A DNA stretch of 50,706 bases, from contig NZ_JARUVM010000030.1 in NCBI RefSeq assembly GCF_029763755.1, positions 1 to 50,706 of the forward strand, given 5' to 3'. The notes under the pieces are model-generated. The model made no database searches and was not told the DNA's origin. It saw only the letters and a program-made list of their open reading frames with translations. This document shows, one piece after another, positions 8,248 to 17,891 of the stretch. Numbering within the stretch: position 1 is the first letter of the stretch; every line of letters starts with the position of its first letter. This DNA comes from Luteimonas sp. 8-5. GTDB taxonomy: Bacteria > Pseudomonadota > Gammaproteobacteria > Xanthomonadales > Xanthomonadaceae. Position numbers and translations under genes: made by a program.

Positions 8248-8822
8248 CCGACTGCTGGCGCGGGATCGATCGCTTCCAGGATGCGGGTGAAGACTTCGTC
8301 CAGCGAGCCGACGCCGTCGACGACGGTGAGCTGTGCGTGCTGGCGGTAGAACTCCACCACCGGCGCGGTCTGGTTTTCGTAGACCTGCAGGCGCTTGCGC
8401 ACCGCGTCGGGCGCGTCGTCGGCGCGGCCCTCGGCCTTGGCACGGCCGGCGATGCGCTCGACCAGCAGTTCCTGCGGCACCTCGAGCTGCACCGCATAGT
8501 CCATCGGCTGGCCGATGCGCTGCAGCAGCCCGTCGAGCGCGTCGGCCTGGGCCAGGTTGCGCGGGTAGCCGTCGAGGATGAAGCCGCCCCTGGTGTCGGG
8601 ACGCGAGAAGCGGTCCTCGAGCATGCCCAGCAGGATCTCGTCGGAAACGAGTTCGCCGCGCGCCATCACTTCCTTCGCGGCCAGGCCGAGCTTGCTGCCC
8701 GCCGCCACTTCGGCGCGCAGCAGGTCGCCGGTCGAGATGTGGGGCACCTGGAGGTGCTCCTTCAACCGTGCCGCCTGCGTTCCCTTGCCGGAGCCCGGCG
8801 CGCCCAACAGAACCAATCGCAT
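8244..8822 (-). CDS. adk: Adenylate kinase
   Basis: Adk interconverts ATP + AMP and 2 ADP. The 192-aa product opens MRLVLLGAPGSGKGTQAARL (P-loop GAPGSGKGT, residues 7-15), then HISTGDLLRAEV, FILDGYPRNLAQADAL, and ENQTAPVVEFY near the C-terminus. The region between RIAGRAKAEGRADD and RKRLQVY is the short LID form, without the zinc-finger insertion. The ATG at 8822 fits homology and has GGGAG about 10 nt upstream; an in-frame ATG 27 nt earlier would add a non-homologous tail. First gene of the adk-mpl-lon-like operon, divergent from pfp across 97 bp. ADP/AMP balance links it loosely to the neighbouring pyrophosphate genes. Confidence 0.96.
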   Translation of the reverse strand: MRLVLLGAPGSGKGTQAARLKEHLQVPHISTGDLLRAEVAAGSKLGLAAKEVMARGELVSDEILLGMLEDRFSRPDTRGGFILDGYPRNLAQADALDGLLQRIGQPMDYAVQLEVPQELLVERIAGRAKAEGRADDAPDAVRKRLQVYENQTAPVVEFYRQHAQLTVVDGVGSLDEVFTRILEAIDPAPAVG

Positions 8823-8919
8823 CAGCCACTTACTCCCGAAGCTTTCCATTGCGTCCGCATCGCGGGGCGGCGCTAGACTGCCACTTTAACCCATACCCCC
8901 CGCCCCACAGGAACCCTCC

Positions 8920-10185
8920 ATGCCGTCCGGGACCCTGCTTTACGCCCAGTCGGGCGGCGTTACCGCCGTCATCAACGCCACCGCCGCCGCCGTCATCGAG
9001 GCCGCCCGTGCGCGCAAGGTCAGGGTCCTGGCCGCGCGCAACGGGATCCTGGGCGCGCTGCGCGAGGAACTCATCGATACCTCGAAGGCGCCAGTCGCCG
9101 CGATCCGCGCCCTGGCCCACACCCCCGGCGGCGCCTTCGGTTCGTGCCGGGTCAAGCTCAAGTCGCTGGAGCAGGACCGGGCGCGCTACGAACGACTGAT
9201 CGAGGTGCTGCGCGCCCACGACGTGCGCTGGTTCCTCTACAACGGCGGCAACGATTCGGCCGACACCGCGCTCAAGCTCTCGCGGCTGGCGGCGGAGTTC
9301 GACTACCCGCTGACCTGCATCGGTGTACCCAAGACGGTGGACAACGACCTCGCCGTCACCGACTGCTGCCCGGGCTTCGGCTCGGCCGCCAAGTACACGG
9401 CGGTGTCGGTGCGGGAGGCGGCACTGGATGTGGCGGCGATGGCCGAAACCTCTACCAGGGTGTTCGTGTACGAGGCGATGGGCCGGCACGCCGGCTGGCT
9501 GGCTGCCGCCGCGGGGCTGGCCGCACAGTCCGCCGACGAGGCGCCGCAGGTCATCCTGTTCCCGGAGCGTGCCTACGACGAGGCGGCGTTCCTGGCCCGG
9601 GTGCAGCAGGTGGTCGACAGGGTCGGCTGGTGCGTCGTCGTCGCCAGCGAAGGCATCCGCGACGCCGAAGGGCGCTTCGTCGCCGATGCCGGCGCGGGCA
9701 AGGACGCATTCGGGCACACCCAGCTCGGCGGCGTCGCCGCGCATCTTGCCCACCGCGTGCACGATGCGCTCGGCCTCAAGACGCATTACGCCCTTCCCGA
9801 CTACCTGCAGCGCTCGGCCAGGCACATCGCATCGAAGACCGACTTCGAGCAGGCCCAGGCGGTCGGGCGCAAGGCGGTCGAGTTCGCGCTGGCGGGCAGG
9901 AACGCGACCATGCCGGTGATCGTGCGCACCTCGGACGCGCCCTACCGCTGGAAGATCGAAGCCGCACCCCTGGAGAAGATCGCCAACCGGGAAAAGAAGA
10001 TGCCGGCGAACTTCATCCGCCGCGACGGCTTCGGCATCACCGCCGCCGCACGCCGCTACCTGCAACCCTTGATCCGCGGCGAAGCGTATCCGCCGTACGG
10101 GCGCGACGGATTGCCCGCGTACGCAACGCTGCGCAATGCTCAGGTGCCGCAGCGCTTGCCTTCGATGCGCATCGAGACCGCATAG
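8920..10185 (+). CDS. pfp: Pyrophosphate-dependent 6-phosphofructokinase
   Basis: A 421-aa phosphofructokinase of the PPi-using type, making glycolysis reversible at this step. The N-terminal glycine loop is LYAQSGGVTAVIN. The specificity loop reads YNGGNDSADT (G109-T116): an Asp at 112 where ATP enzymes have Gly, and Lys in CIGVPKTVDNDL (138) where ATP enzymes have Gly; both residues mark PPi use. MGRHAGWLA (187-195) binds fructose 6-phosphate. An AGGA Shine-Dalgarno lies 9 nt before the ATG. A TAGACT box at about 8873 may be the -10. Downstream are hppA and ppa, both PPi enzymes. The 3' end overlaps the antisense hypothetical gene by 46 bp. Confidence 0.95.
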   Translation: MPSGTLLYAQSGGVTAVINATAAAVIEAARARKVRVLAARNGILGALREELIDTSKAPVAAIRALAHTPGGAFGSCRVKLKSLEQDRARYERLIEVLRAHDVRWFLYNGGNDSADTALKLSRLAAEFDYPLTCIGVPKTVDNDLAVTDCCPGFGSAAKYTAVSVREAALDVAAMAETSTRVFVYEAMGRHAGWLAAAAGLAAQSADEAPQVILFPERAYDEAAFLARVQQVVDRVGWCVVVASEGIRDAEGRFVADAGAGKDAFGHTQLGGVAAHLAHRVHDALGLKTHYALPDYLQRSARHIASKTDFEQAQAVGRKAVEFALAGRNATMPVIVRTSDAPYRWKIEAAPLEKIANREKKMPANFIRRDGFGITAAARRYLQPLIRGEAYPPYGRDGLPAYATLRNAQVPQRLPSMRIETA

Positions 10186-10658
10186 GCCGGGACCGCACCG
10201 AGCTTGCCGGCCTCGGCCTTGCGCTTCGCATCCTCGAGGTAGACCCGGGCCTTGCCCTGGGCATCGAGCGAGGGCGACGCGGTCGCCGCCGGGCGACGCC
10301 AGACCTCCACCAGCGCTGCCAGCGACGGACAGTCGGCGCTGGGCACGCGGATGCGGTCGTTGAACAGCCAGCCGTCCTGCGCGGACGGCTTGGCGCGCGC
10401 CGCGTCGAGCAGCCGCGCCCGCGGCTGGCACGCCGCGCTGGTGCGCACCACCGCGAACCGGTAAGGCTCGGCCGGGTCGCTGCTGAATTGGCCTTGCAAG
10501 CGCGCGCACGCTTCCGGAATGGTGCGCAAGGCGTGCAGGGCACCGGTTTGCTGCGGCGCAACAGGCTCGCGCTCGATTTCGGGAACGGGGTCGGCGGCGG
10601 CCGCTGCCAGGGGCAGCACCAGCGCGCCGGCGAACAGCAGGGAGGATAATCGGTGCAT
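10140..10658 (-). CDS. Exported hypothetical protein
   Basis: A 172-aa protein with a clear signal peptide ([21 protein letters not shown], cleavage expected after the AAAA run near residue 21). The mature part is soluble and has four cysteines (in EACARL, AACQPR, ADCPSL and the terminal KRCGT), which would suit two periplasmic disulfides. I do not recognise the family. The ATG at 10658 is chosen because the signal peptide begins there and GGAGCC lies upstream; an in-frame earlier start would bury the signal sequence. The gene is convergent with pfp and overlaps its last 46 bp, and is divergent from hppA across 105 bp. No function can be assigned. Confidence 0.75.
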   Translation of the reverse strand: MHRLSSLLFAGALVLPLAAAAADPVPEIEREPVAPQQTGALHALRTIPEACARLQGQFSSDPAEPYRFAVVRTSAACQPRARLLDAARAKPSAQDGWLFNDRIRVPSADCPSLAALVEVWRRPAATASPSLDAQGKARVYLEDAKRKAEAGKLGAVPAYAVSMRIEGKRCGT

Positions 10659-10763
10659 CGGCGGCTCCGTCGTCAGGCTTTGCGCGAAGGCTGTCACGGG
10701 CCGGCTGAACGCCGCCGTCATCTATGCCATAGTCGGCCGGGTTTCCACTCTGGGGAGGGGTTC

Positions 10764-12790
<2,027 letters not shown>

Positions 12791-12794
<4 letters not shown>

Positions 12795-12813
12795 GAGCGG
12801 CGGCAGCCGCGAC
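12791..12813 (+). repeat. REP-like element (copy 2), single arm
   Basis: GTAGGAGCGGCGGCAGCCGC followed by GAC, matching the other copies except for CAG/AAG in the centre. The TAG is the hppA stop codon. A separate hairpin follows at 12821. Confidence 0.85.
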
Positions 12814-12820
12814 CCCGGAA

Positions 12821-12849
12821 ACGGCGGCCCCAGGGCCGCCGTCTTCGTT
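12821..12849 (+). terminator. Hairpin after hppA
   Basis: A perfect 10-bp stem ACGGCGGCCC / GGGCCGCCGT with a 2-nt loop (12821-12842), followed by CTTCGTT, a weak pyrimidine tail. It could end hppA transcription before ppa, which has its own possible -10 box. Confidence 0.6.
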
Positions 12850-12866
12850 TGCTGCACCGCAGCGCG

Positions 12867-12872
12867 TAGAAT
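12867..12872 (+). promoter_or_regulatory. Candidate -10 box for ppa
   Basis: TAGAAT stands 38 nt upstream of the ppa ATG, giving a leader of about 32 nt. No convincing -35 was found. Confidence 0.4.
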
Positions 12873-12910
12873 ATGCGCCCCCACCGCAGCACCCGGAGCA
12901 CCCCACCCCC

Positions 12911-13459
12911 ATGGGCCTGGACCTCGTCCCCACCGGCGCCAATCCGCCGCACGAAATCAACGTCGTCATCGAGATCCCGAAGGACGCCGAACCGGTCAAG
13001 TACGAGGTCGACAAGGCCTCGGGCGCGATCTTCGTCGACCGCATCCTCTCCACGCCCATGCGCTACCCGTGCAACTACGGCTACGTGCCGTACACGGTCT
13101 GCGGCGACGGCGACCCGGCCGACGTGCTGGTGATCCTGCCCCTGCCGCTGATCCCCGGCTCGGTGATCCGCTGCCGCCCGGTGGGCGTGCTGAAGATGAG
13201 CGACGAAGCCGGCAGCGACGAGAAGATCCTCGCGGTCCCGGTCGACAAGGTGTTCGCCGGCTACACCCATATCGACGACATCGCCAGGGTCAGCCCGCAC
13301 TGGCTGCAGCGCATCGGCCACTTCTTCGAGCACTACAAGGACCTCGAGGACGGCAAGTGGGTCAAGCTCGACGGCTGGGGCGACGCGGCCGAAGCGCGCG
13401 CGATCCTCGTCGACGCGATGGATCGCTACAAGGCCAGCGACGACAAGCCGAAGTTCTAA
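12911..13459 (+). CDS. ppa: Soluble inorganic pyrophosphatase (family I)
   Basis: Hydrolyses PPi to phosphate in the cytoplasm. The product is 182 aa, the normal bacterial family I length. Active-site residues are visible: KYEVDKASGAIFVDR, the tyrosines in YPCNYGYVP, and the metal-binding aspartates D66, D68 and D71 in CGDGDPADVLV, then KILAVP and the C-terminal FFEHYKDLEDGKWVKLDGW. The ATG at 12911 matches the family start (MGLDLVPTG). It lies 116 bp after hppA and is followed by a strong terminator. A soluble pyrophosphatase next to a PPi-driven pump and a PPi-using kinase means competing uses of PPi are encoded together. Confidence 0.97.
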   Translation: MGLDLVPTGANPPHEINVVIEIPKDAEPVKYEVDKASGAIFVDRILSTPMRYPCNYGYVPYTVCGDGDPADVLVILPLPLIPGSVIRCRPVGVLKMSDEAGSDEKILAVPVDKVFAGYTHIDDIARVSPHWLQRIGHFFEHYKDLEDGKWVKLDGWGDAAEARAILVDAMDRYKASDDKPKF

Positions 13460-13486
13460 TTTCCGGCACCGGCCGCTACGCACAAG

Positions 13487-13521
13487 AAAAGCCCGGCCTT
13501 CCTGCGAAGGCCGGGCTTTTT
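13487..13521. terminator. Bidirectional rho-independent terminator
   Basis: A 14-bp perfect stem AAAAGCCCGGCCTT / AAGGCCGGGCTTTT with a 6-nt loop CCTGCG and T-runs in both directions. It serves the convergent ppa and TonB-receptor genes. Confidence 0.95.
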
Positions 13522-13537
13522 GCATCTACCGCCGATT

Positions 13538-16500
13538 TTACCAGTCGTACCCGGCGGTGAAGACCACCGCACGCGGATCCTGGCGGCCGATCGGCAGCAT
13601 GTAGGTGTTGGACACCGTGTAGACATCGTCCTCGGACGTCACGTCCACCTGCAGCGTCTCGGTCGAATTGAACACGTTGCGCACCTGTACGCCGAGCGAC
13701 AGCTTCTTGTCGAAGGCGAGCGGGCGCCAGGTCAGGCCGAGGTCGACGCGCTTGACCCATGGCGTACGGATATCGCCGGGCGTGGCCACTTCGCCGAAGC
13801 AGGTGTGGTAGCTGGCGCCGTAGTGGATCGGGTCGGCTTCGGGCGAGTTCTCGTCGATGTCGCCCGGGTTGAAGTAGCCCAGGCAGCTGATCGGCGCGCC
13901 CGACTGGATGCGCAGGTTGCCGCCCACCATGAGCTCGTCGGTCAACTGGTAGCTGCCGCGGGCCTTGAGCTGGTGGCGGCGGTCGTTGGCCAGGTATCCG
14001 GTGCCGTAGGTCATGATCGCGGCCGCATCCCAGTCCTGCGTCTTGGAGATGTTGGCCTGGCCGAACTCCGATTTCACCTGCCCCTCCATGTTGCCTTCGC
14101 TCCGGCTGTAGGTGTAGTCGACCCGCGCTTCCCATTTGCCGTCGAAGGCACGCTCCATGTAGATGTCCAGGCCGGTGTACTTGCGCTTCATGTCGTCCGG
14201 GAAGCCCCAGTCGTCCGAGCTCATCGTCACGTCGGTCCTGCCGCCGGTGAAGTCGCCGGTCACGGGGTCGACGTTCGCCAGGCTGAAGGTATTGGTGCCG
14301 CCGGGGTTGAACATGAAGCAACCGGGGATCTCGACGGTGTCGACGTCGACACCGCGGTCCTCGAGGACCTGGGCCATGGTGCCGCCATCGCAGATGTCGT
14401 CGATGGCCGATCCCAGGTTGCGGCTGGTCAGCTTGGCGCCGATCATCCAGCGATCGCCGAGGACGTGCTCGGCACCGAGGATGAACTCGTCCTGGTACAT
14501 GTTCTTGAGGTCGGAGGGCGCGAAGGACAGCACGTCGATCGGCTGGCCGTACTCGCCGTTGGAGGAGAACGGGCCGTCGGGCGAACCATCCAGCCGCGGG
14601 ACGTGCGCCAGGCCCGTCGGTGCGCCGTTGGCGTCGATGCCGGTGTAGGTGAAGTACTCGCGGGTGAAGGTCGATGCCGAGGCGCCGCGAATGGCGACGT
14701 TGTTCGGCATGGCCAGGAAGTAGCGGCCGGCGTTGCCGAAGACCTTGAAGGTGGAGTCGCCGTTCACGTCCCAGGCGAAGCCCAGGCGCGGAGCCCACTG
14801 GTCCTTGGCGTCGAGGTACTTCTCGCCGAAGTTGTTGATGTTGGTGAACTGGTCGTTGCGGATGCCCAGCGACAGCAGCAGGTTGTCGGCGACCTGCCAT
14901 CGGTCTTCGATGTACCAGGCCTTCTGGTCGAGCTTCATGCTGGTCGAGGTGCGGAACAGCAGCTTCTGCACGTAATAGCCGTCGGGATTGGCACCGCTGG
15001 CGGGACTGCCGATCACGCCGGGACCGATGCTGCCGGTGGTCCGTCCGTAGATCCAGCGATCCACCAGCTGGTCCTGGCCCTCGTTCTCGGCCTCGAAGGT
15101 GATGTTGTCGATGCCGACGGTCACGGCGTGGTCGCCGACCAGCCATTCCAGGTCGGCACGCAGCCCGCGCGTCCTGTCGACGGCGTCGACGCCTACTGCG
15201 CCTCCCTGGGCATTCGATCGCGGGGTGCCGCCGTTGAGCGCGGGATTCTGGAGGTTGGCGGTCCCGATCAGCGGCAGGCCGGGAATGATCGACGGATTGA
15301 TCTGCTGCTTGGACAGCTTGCCGCGTCCGGCGGTGACGCTGAGAGTGAGGCTGTCGGTCAGGTAGCCGGTGTACTTGCCGATGAGATATTCATTCTTCTG
15401 GTGGAAGGGATCGGGCACCGAGGCTGTGTACTCAGCGCCGGTGGTGCCGGCATCGAAGTCGTAGTTGTAGAACACCCCGACCTCGTCGGTTTCTTCGCCC
15501 AGGTAACTGAACTCGGCGAAGTGGTCGTTGCCGATGTTCCAGTCGATCTTCGCGTACAGCTTCGGGATCTCCGTCGTCGTGTGCCGGGAGCGGACCGGTG
15601 CGGCCGCGAATGCGTTGGGCGCGTCGATCTCCTTGTCCTCGTTCCACTCCGCCGCGGCGAAGAAAAACAGCCGGTCCTTGATGATCGGGCCGCCGCCGTA
15701 CAGGTTGTAGGACGTCCCCCACTCCGTCGATTCGCTGCCACGCGAATGCAGCGTGCCGGGCAAGGTCGGATCGGAGTAGGTGTACTGGCACTGCTCGTCG
15801 CCACCGGCGCCGCAGGTCTGCGGCAACCCCGCGTTGGCATTTGCCTGCGACAGGTCGATGTCGGGGAAGTACAGGTCCGGCATGTCGCCACGCAGGCCCT
15901 TCGGGGTATAGACGACCTGGCCGCCGAAGCTCCATTCGTTGCTGCCGCGCTTGCCGATCTGGTTGATCACGCCGCCATCGGAACGACCGTACTTGGCGCT
16001 GTAGCCGCCGATGAAGGTCTCCTGCTGTTCGATCGACCCGAACGGCAGGCCGAAACCGCCGAGGTTGGACAGCGGCTCGCCGGTGAAATAGCCGTTGACG
16101 TAATAGGCGTTCTCGGAGACGCCTGCGCCGCCGAACGACACCAGGCCGCCGAAGAATCCGGCCGCGCCGGACACCGCGCCGGGGGCAAGCAACGCAACCG
16201 CCTCGGCGTTGCGCGCGAGCGGCAGGCGGGTGAGTTGTTCGGCGGTGACGACACTGCGGGTATCGACCGCCGTGATGTCGATGGTCGGCACGCTGGACGC
16301 GGTCACCGTGACCGCTTCCAGCATCGCCGGGTCCCCGCCGGCGGCCATGGTCGCGTCCGCACCGGCACCGGCACGCACCGTCACCACGCTGGCGCCGACG
16401 ACCTCGCCGTTGCGCTCGACGACGACCCTGTAGTTGCCGACGGGAAGGGTACCGATGTTGTAGCGGCCCGACGCGTCCGCGGTCACGGTGCGGGTCAGGC

Positions 16501-16654
16501 CGCTGTCGTTGCGCACGGTCACGGTGGCGCCTTCGCTGGCGACGCCGTAGATGCTGCCGGTGGTGCTCTGGGCGTTCGCGGCGCCCGCGAACGAAAGGGC
16601 GATGGCCAGGGCCAGCGCCTTGCGGCGATGGGGATTGTTCCGGGTGGTTGTCAC
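13538..16654 (-). CDS. TonB-dependent outer-membrane receptor, Oar type
   Basis: A 1038-aa outer-membrane protein. Residues 1-28 are a signal peptide (RRKALALAIALSFAGAANA). Residues about 33-100 are a carboxypeptidase-regulatory-like beta-sandwich (GATVTVRNDSGLTRTVTADA, then GRYNIGTLPVGNYRVVV). The plug follows (LEAVTVTASS, ENAYYVNGYF, GGYSAKYGRSDGGVIN), then a long barrel ending in the aromatic FTAGYDW. This architecture is that of Oar/OmpA-related receptors; the ligand is unknown. Start is GTG at 16654, with GGAG 8 nt upstream and the signal peptide just after it. It lies 64 bp downstream of a small HTH gene and an AraC gene on the same strand, which may regulate it. A strong terminator follows. 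Confidence 0.9.
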   Translation of the reverse strand: MTTTRNNPHRRKALALAIALSFAGAANAQSTTGSIYGVASEGATVTVRNDSGLTRTVTADASGRYNIGTLPVGNYRVVVERNGEVVGASVVTVRAGAGADATMAAGGDPAMLEAVTVTASSVPTIDITAVDTRSVVTAEQLTRLPLARNAEAVALLAPGAVSGAAGFFGGLVSFGGAGVSENAYYVNGYFTGEPLSNLGGFGLPFGSIEQQETFIGGYSAKYGRSDGGVINQIGKRGSNEWSFGGQVVYTPKGLRGDMPDLYFPDIDLSQANANAGLPQTCGAGGDEQCQYTYSDPTLPGTLHSRGSESTEWGTSYNLYGGGPIIKDRLFFFAAAEWNEDKEIDAPNAFAAAPVRSRHTTTEIPKLYAKIDWNIGNDHFAEFSYLGEETDEVGVFYNYDFDAGTTGAEYTASVPDPFHQKNEYLIGKYTGYLTDSLTLSVTAGRGKLSKQQINPSIIPGLPLIGTANLQNPALNGGTPRSNAQGGAVGVDAVDRTRGLRADLEWLVGDHAVTVGIDNITFEAENEGQDQLVDRWIYGRTTGSIGPGVIGSPASGANPDGYYVQKLLFRTSTSMKLDQKAWYIEDRWQVADNLLLSLGIRNDQFTNINNFGEKYLDAKDQWAPRLGFAWDVNGDSTFKVFGNAGRYFLAMPNNVAIRGASASTFTREYFTYTGIDANGAPTGLAHVPRLDGSPDGPFSSNGEYGQPIDVLSFAPSDLKNMYQDEFILGAEHVLGDRWMIGAKLTSRNLGSAIDDICDGGTMAQVLEDRGVDVDTVEIPGCFMFNPGGTNTFSLANVDPVTGDFTGGRTDVTMSSDDWGFPDDMKRKYTGLDIYMERAFDGKWEARVDYTYSRSEGNMEGQVKSEFGQANISKTQDWDAAAIMTYGTGYLANDRRHQLKARGSYQLTDELMVGGNLRIQSGAPISCLGYFNPGDIDENSPEADPIHYGASYHTCFGEVATPGDIRTPWVKRVDLGLTWRPLAFDKKLSLGVQVRNVFNSTETLQVDVTSEDDVYTVSNTYMLPIGRQDPRAVVFTAGYDW

Positions 16655-16718
16655 TGTCGATCTCCAGCTTGGTGGGTTGTTGACGCTTTCCGATTTCTTA
16701 ACGAGATCGATCCTAGGT

Positions 16719-17000
16719 TCACGATGTGGCGCACTTCCTTGCCGGATTTGGCGGCTTGCCCTTGCGGCCGGCCCGACGCAGGTACGCAACCAGCGATCCC
16801 GGCGAGAAGCCCGGCTCGGGATCGACTTCCAGCGGCACGCGCGACTGCCGCGCGAATTGCCTGTAGCGGCGCACCCAGAAGAACAACGAGCCTTCGCTGA
16901 CGCACAGATCGCGGGCGACCGAACTCACGCTGTGGCCGTTCTCGACCACGCGGCGCACCGCTTCGACCTTGCGCGCGGCGGGATACCGGCACCGGCTCAT
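16719..17000 (-). CDS. Small transposase-like helix-turn-helix protein
   Basis: A 93-aa protein whose N-terminal half resembles the OrfA helix-turn-helix of IS3/IS911-type elements: YPAARKVEAVRRVVENGHSV, then VARDLCVSEGSLFFWVRRYRQF. The C-terminal half is basic and low in structure (AYLRRAGRKGKPPNPARK). No orfB, terminal inverted repeats or target duplications are seen nearby, so it is either a relic or a domesticated DNA-binding protein. Its ATG overlaps the AraC stop (ATGA at 16997-17000), implying translational coupling, and it precedes the TonB receptor by 64 bp. Expression as a real regulator is inference; it may be a decaying fragment. Confidence 0.6.
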   Translation of the reverse strand: MSRCRYPAARKVEAVRRVVENGHSVSSVARDLCVSEGSLFFWVRRYRQFARQSRVPLEVDPEPGFSPGSLVAYLRRAGRKGKPPNPARKCATS

Positions 17001-17788
17001 CGCGCGTTCCCGTGGCGCAGGCGGTGTTCCGACGCGGTCATGCCGAAGTGCGCCCGGAACGCGCGCGCGAAGCTGCACGGGTTGTCGAACCCGCACGACG
17101 CGGAAACCTCGATGACCGGAAGCCGCGTGCCGGCCAGCAACCGCGACGCCTGTTCCAGGCGCGCGCGCGTCGCGAACTGCAACGGCCCGATCCCGTACAG
17201 GGCGTGGAATACCTTGCTGAAGTACCAGGGCGAGAAGTTGATGTGCCTGGCCAGCTCCGCGATGCGCACGCCATCGCCTGCATGGCCTTCCAGGTAGAGG
17301 CGCGCGCGCTGCATCCTCAACAACACCTGGCGCTTGCGCCGGGGGGAGTGTCCCGGGCAGCGGTCGATGCCCTCGACCAGATCGGCCTGCAGGTCCCACA
17401 ACAGCGCCCTTGCCTCGGCACCGTCACTGATGGCCGGCTGCATCCATTCGCGCCCCCGGGTCGTGAGCGCTCCCTGCCTGGACCACGTGCGGAACGCACG
17501 CGCCCTCGCACCGCGCGCCATGCGGCCACGGCCCGGAATCGGGGCCGTGCGCTCCGGCCCCTCGTCTCCGGCGACGCCGATTCCGAGCAGCAACGCCCCG
17601 GCGCCGGCCACCGCGAGCGAGGCCGAATCCCGCGGCAACGCGATCCAGTCGCCGGGGACGAGCGCGAAGGCGCCTTCCCGGGCCCGCACTTCGGCCCGTC
17701 CACGCAGCAACAGCCAGGCGACGTCCGTGCCGCGCGGCGCCTCGAGTGCGCCCGCGCCGGACGTGGCGATCAGGGAAATGGAATGCAC
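16997..17788 (-). CDS. AraC-family transcriptional regulator
   Basis: A 263-aa DNA-binding regulator. The N-terminal half looks like a small cupin-type sensor (VAWLLLRGRAEVRAREGAFALVPGDWIALPRDS). The C-terminal two-HTH domain spans about residues 165-260: VRIAELARHINFSPWYFSKV then PVIEVSASCGFDNPCSFARAF and RAHFGMTASEHR. The GTG at 17788 is chosen because AAGGAG stands 6 nt before it; the in-frame ATG 30 nt upstream has no ribosome-binding site. It is coupled to the small HTH gene and lies in the same direction as the TonB receptor, which makes the receptor a plausible target. The inducer is unknown. Confidence 0.87.
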   Translation of the reverse strand: MHSISLIATSGAGALEAPRGTDVAWLLLRGRAEVRAREGAFALVPGDWIALPRDSASLAVAGAGALLLGIGVAGDEGPERTAPIPGRGRMARGARARAFRTWSRQGALTTRGREWMQPAISDGAEARALLWDLQADLVEGIDRCPGHSPRRKRQVLLRMQRARLYLEGHAGDGVRIAELARHINFSPWYFSKVFHALYGIGPLQFATRARLEQASRLLAGTRLPVIEVSASCGFDNPCSFARAFRAHFGMTASEHRLRHGNAR

Positions 17789-17794
17789 GGCCAG

Positions 17795-17800
17795 CTCCTT
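17795..17800 (-). promoter_or_regulatory. Ribosome-binding site that fixes the AraC-family GTG start
   Basis: AAGGAG on the minus strand with a 6-nt spacer to GTG at 17788. The alternative ATG at 17818 lacks any such sequence. Confidence 0.75.
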
Positions 17801-17891
17801 TCGGGGAACGGCCGTCATCACGGTGGTATCGCGCCGGGGCGTCAGGAAAGCGCGGCGAATACCTGCCGAAATTTTTCCGAAGGCTTGCGCT

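Noticed and set aside
13520-16900. Long + strand open frame opposite the TonB receptor
   Set aside because: Low-complexity composition and full overlap with a receptor that has a signal peptide, plug and barrel; it is a codon-bias shadow.
16655-17000. An intact insertion sequence between the TonB receptor and the AraC gene
   Set aside because: Only a small HTH-like frame is present; no catalytic DDE part, terminal inverted repeats or target duplication were seen.
17788-17818. ATG at 17818 as the start of the AraC-family gene
   Set aside because: It lacks a ribosome-binding site, while GTG at 17788 has AAGGAG at 6 nt.
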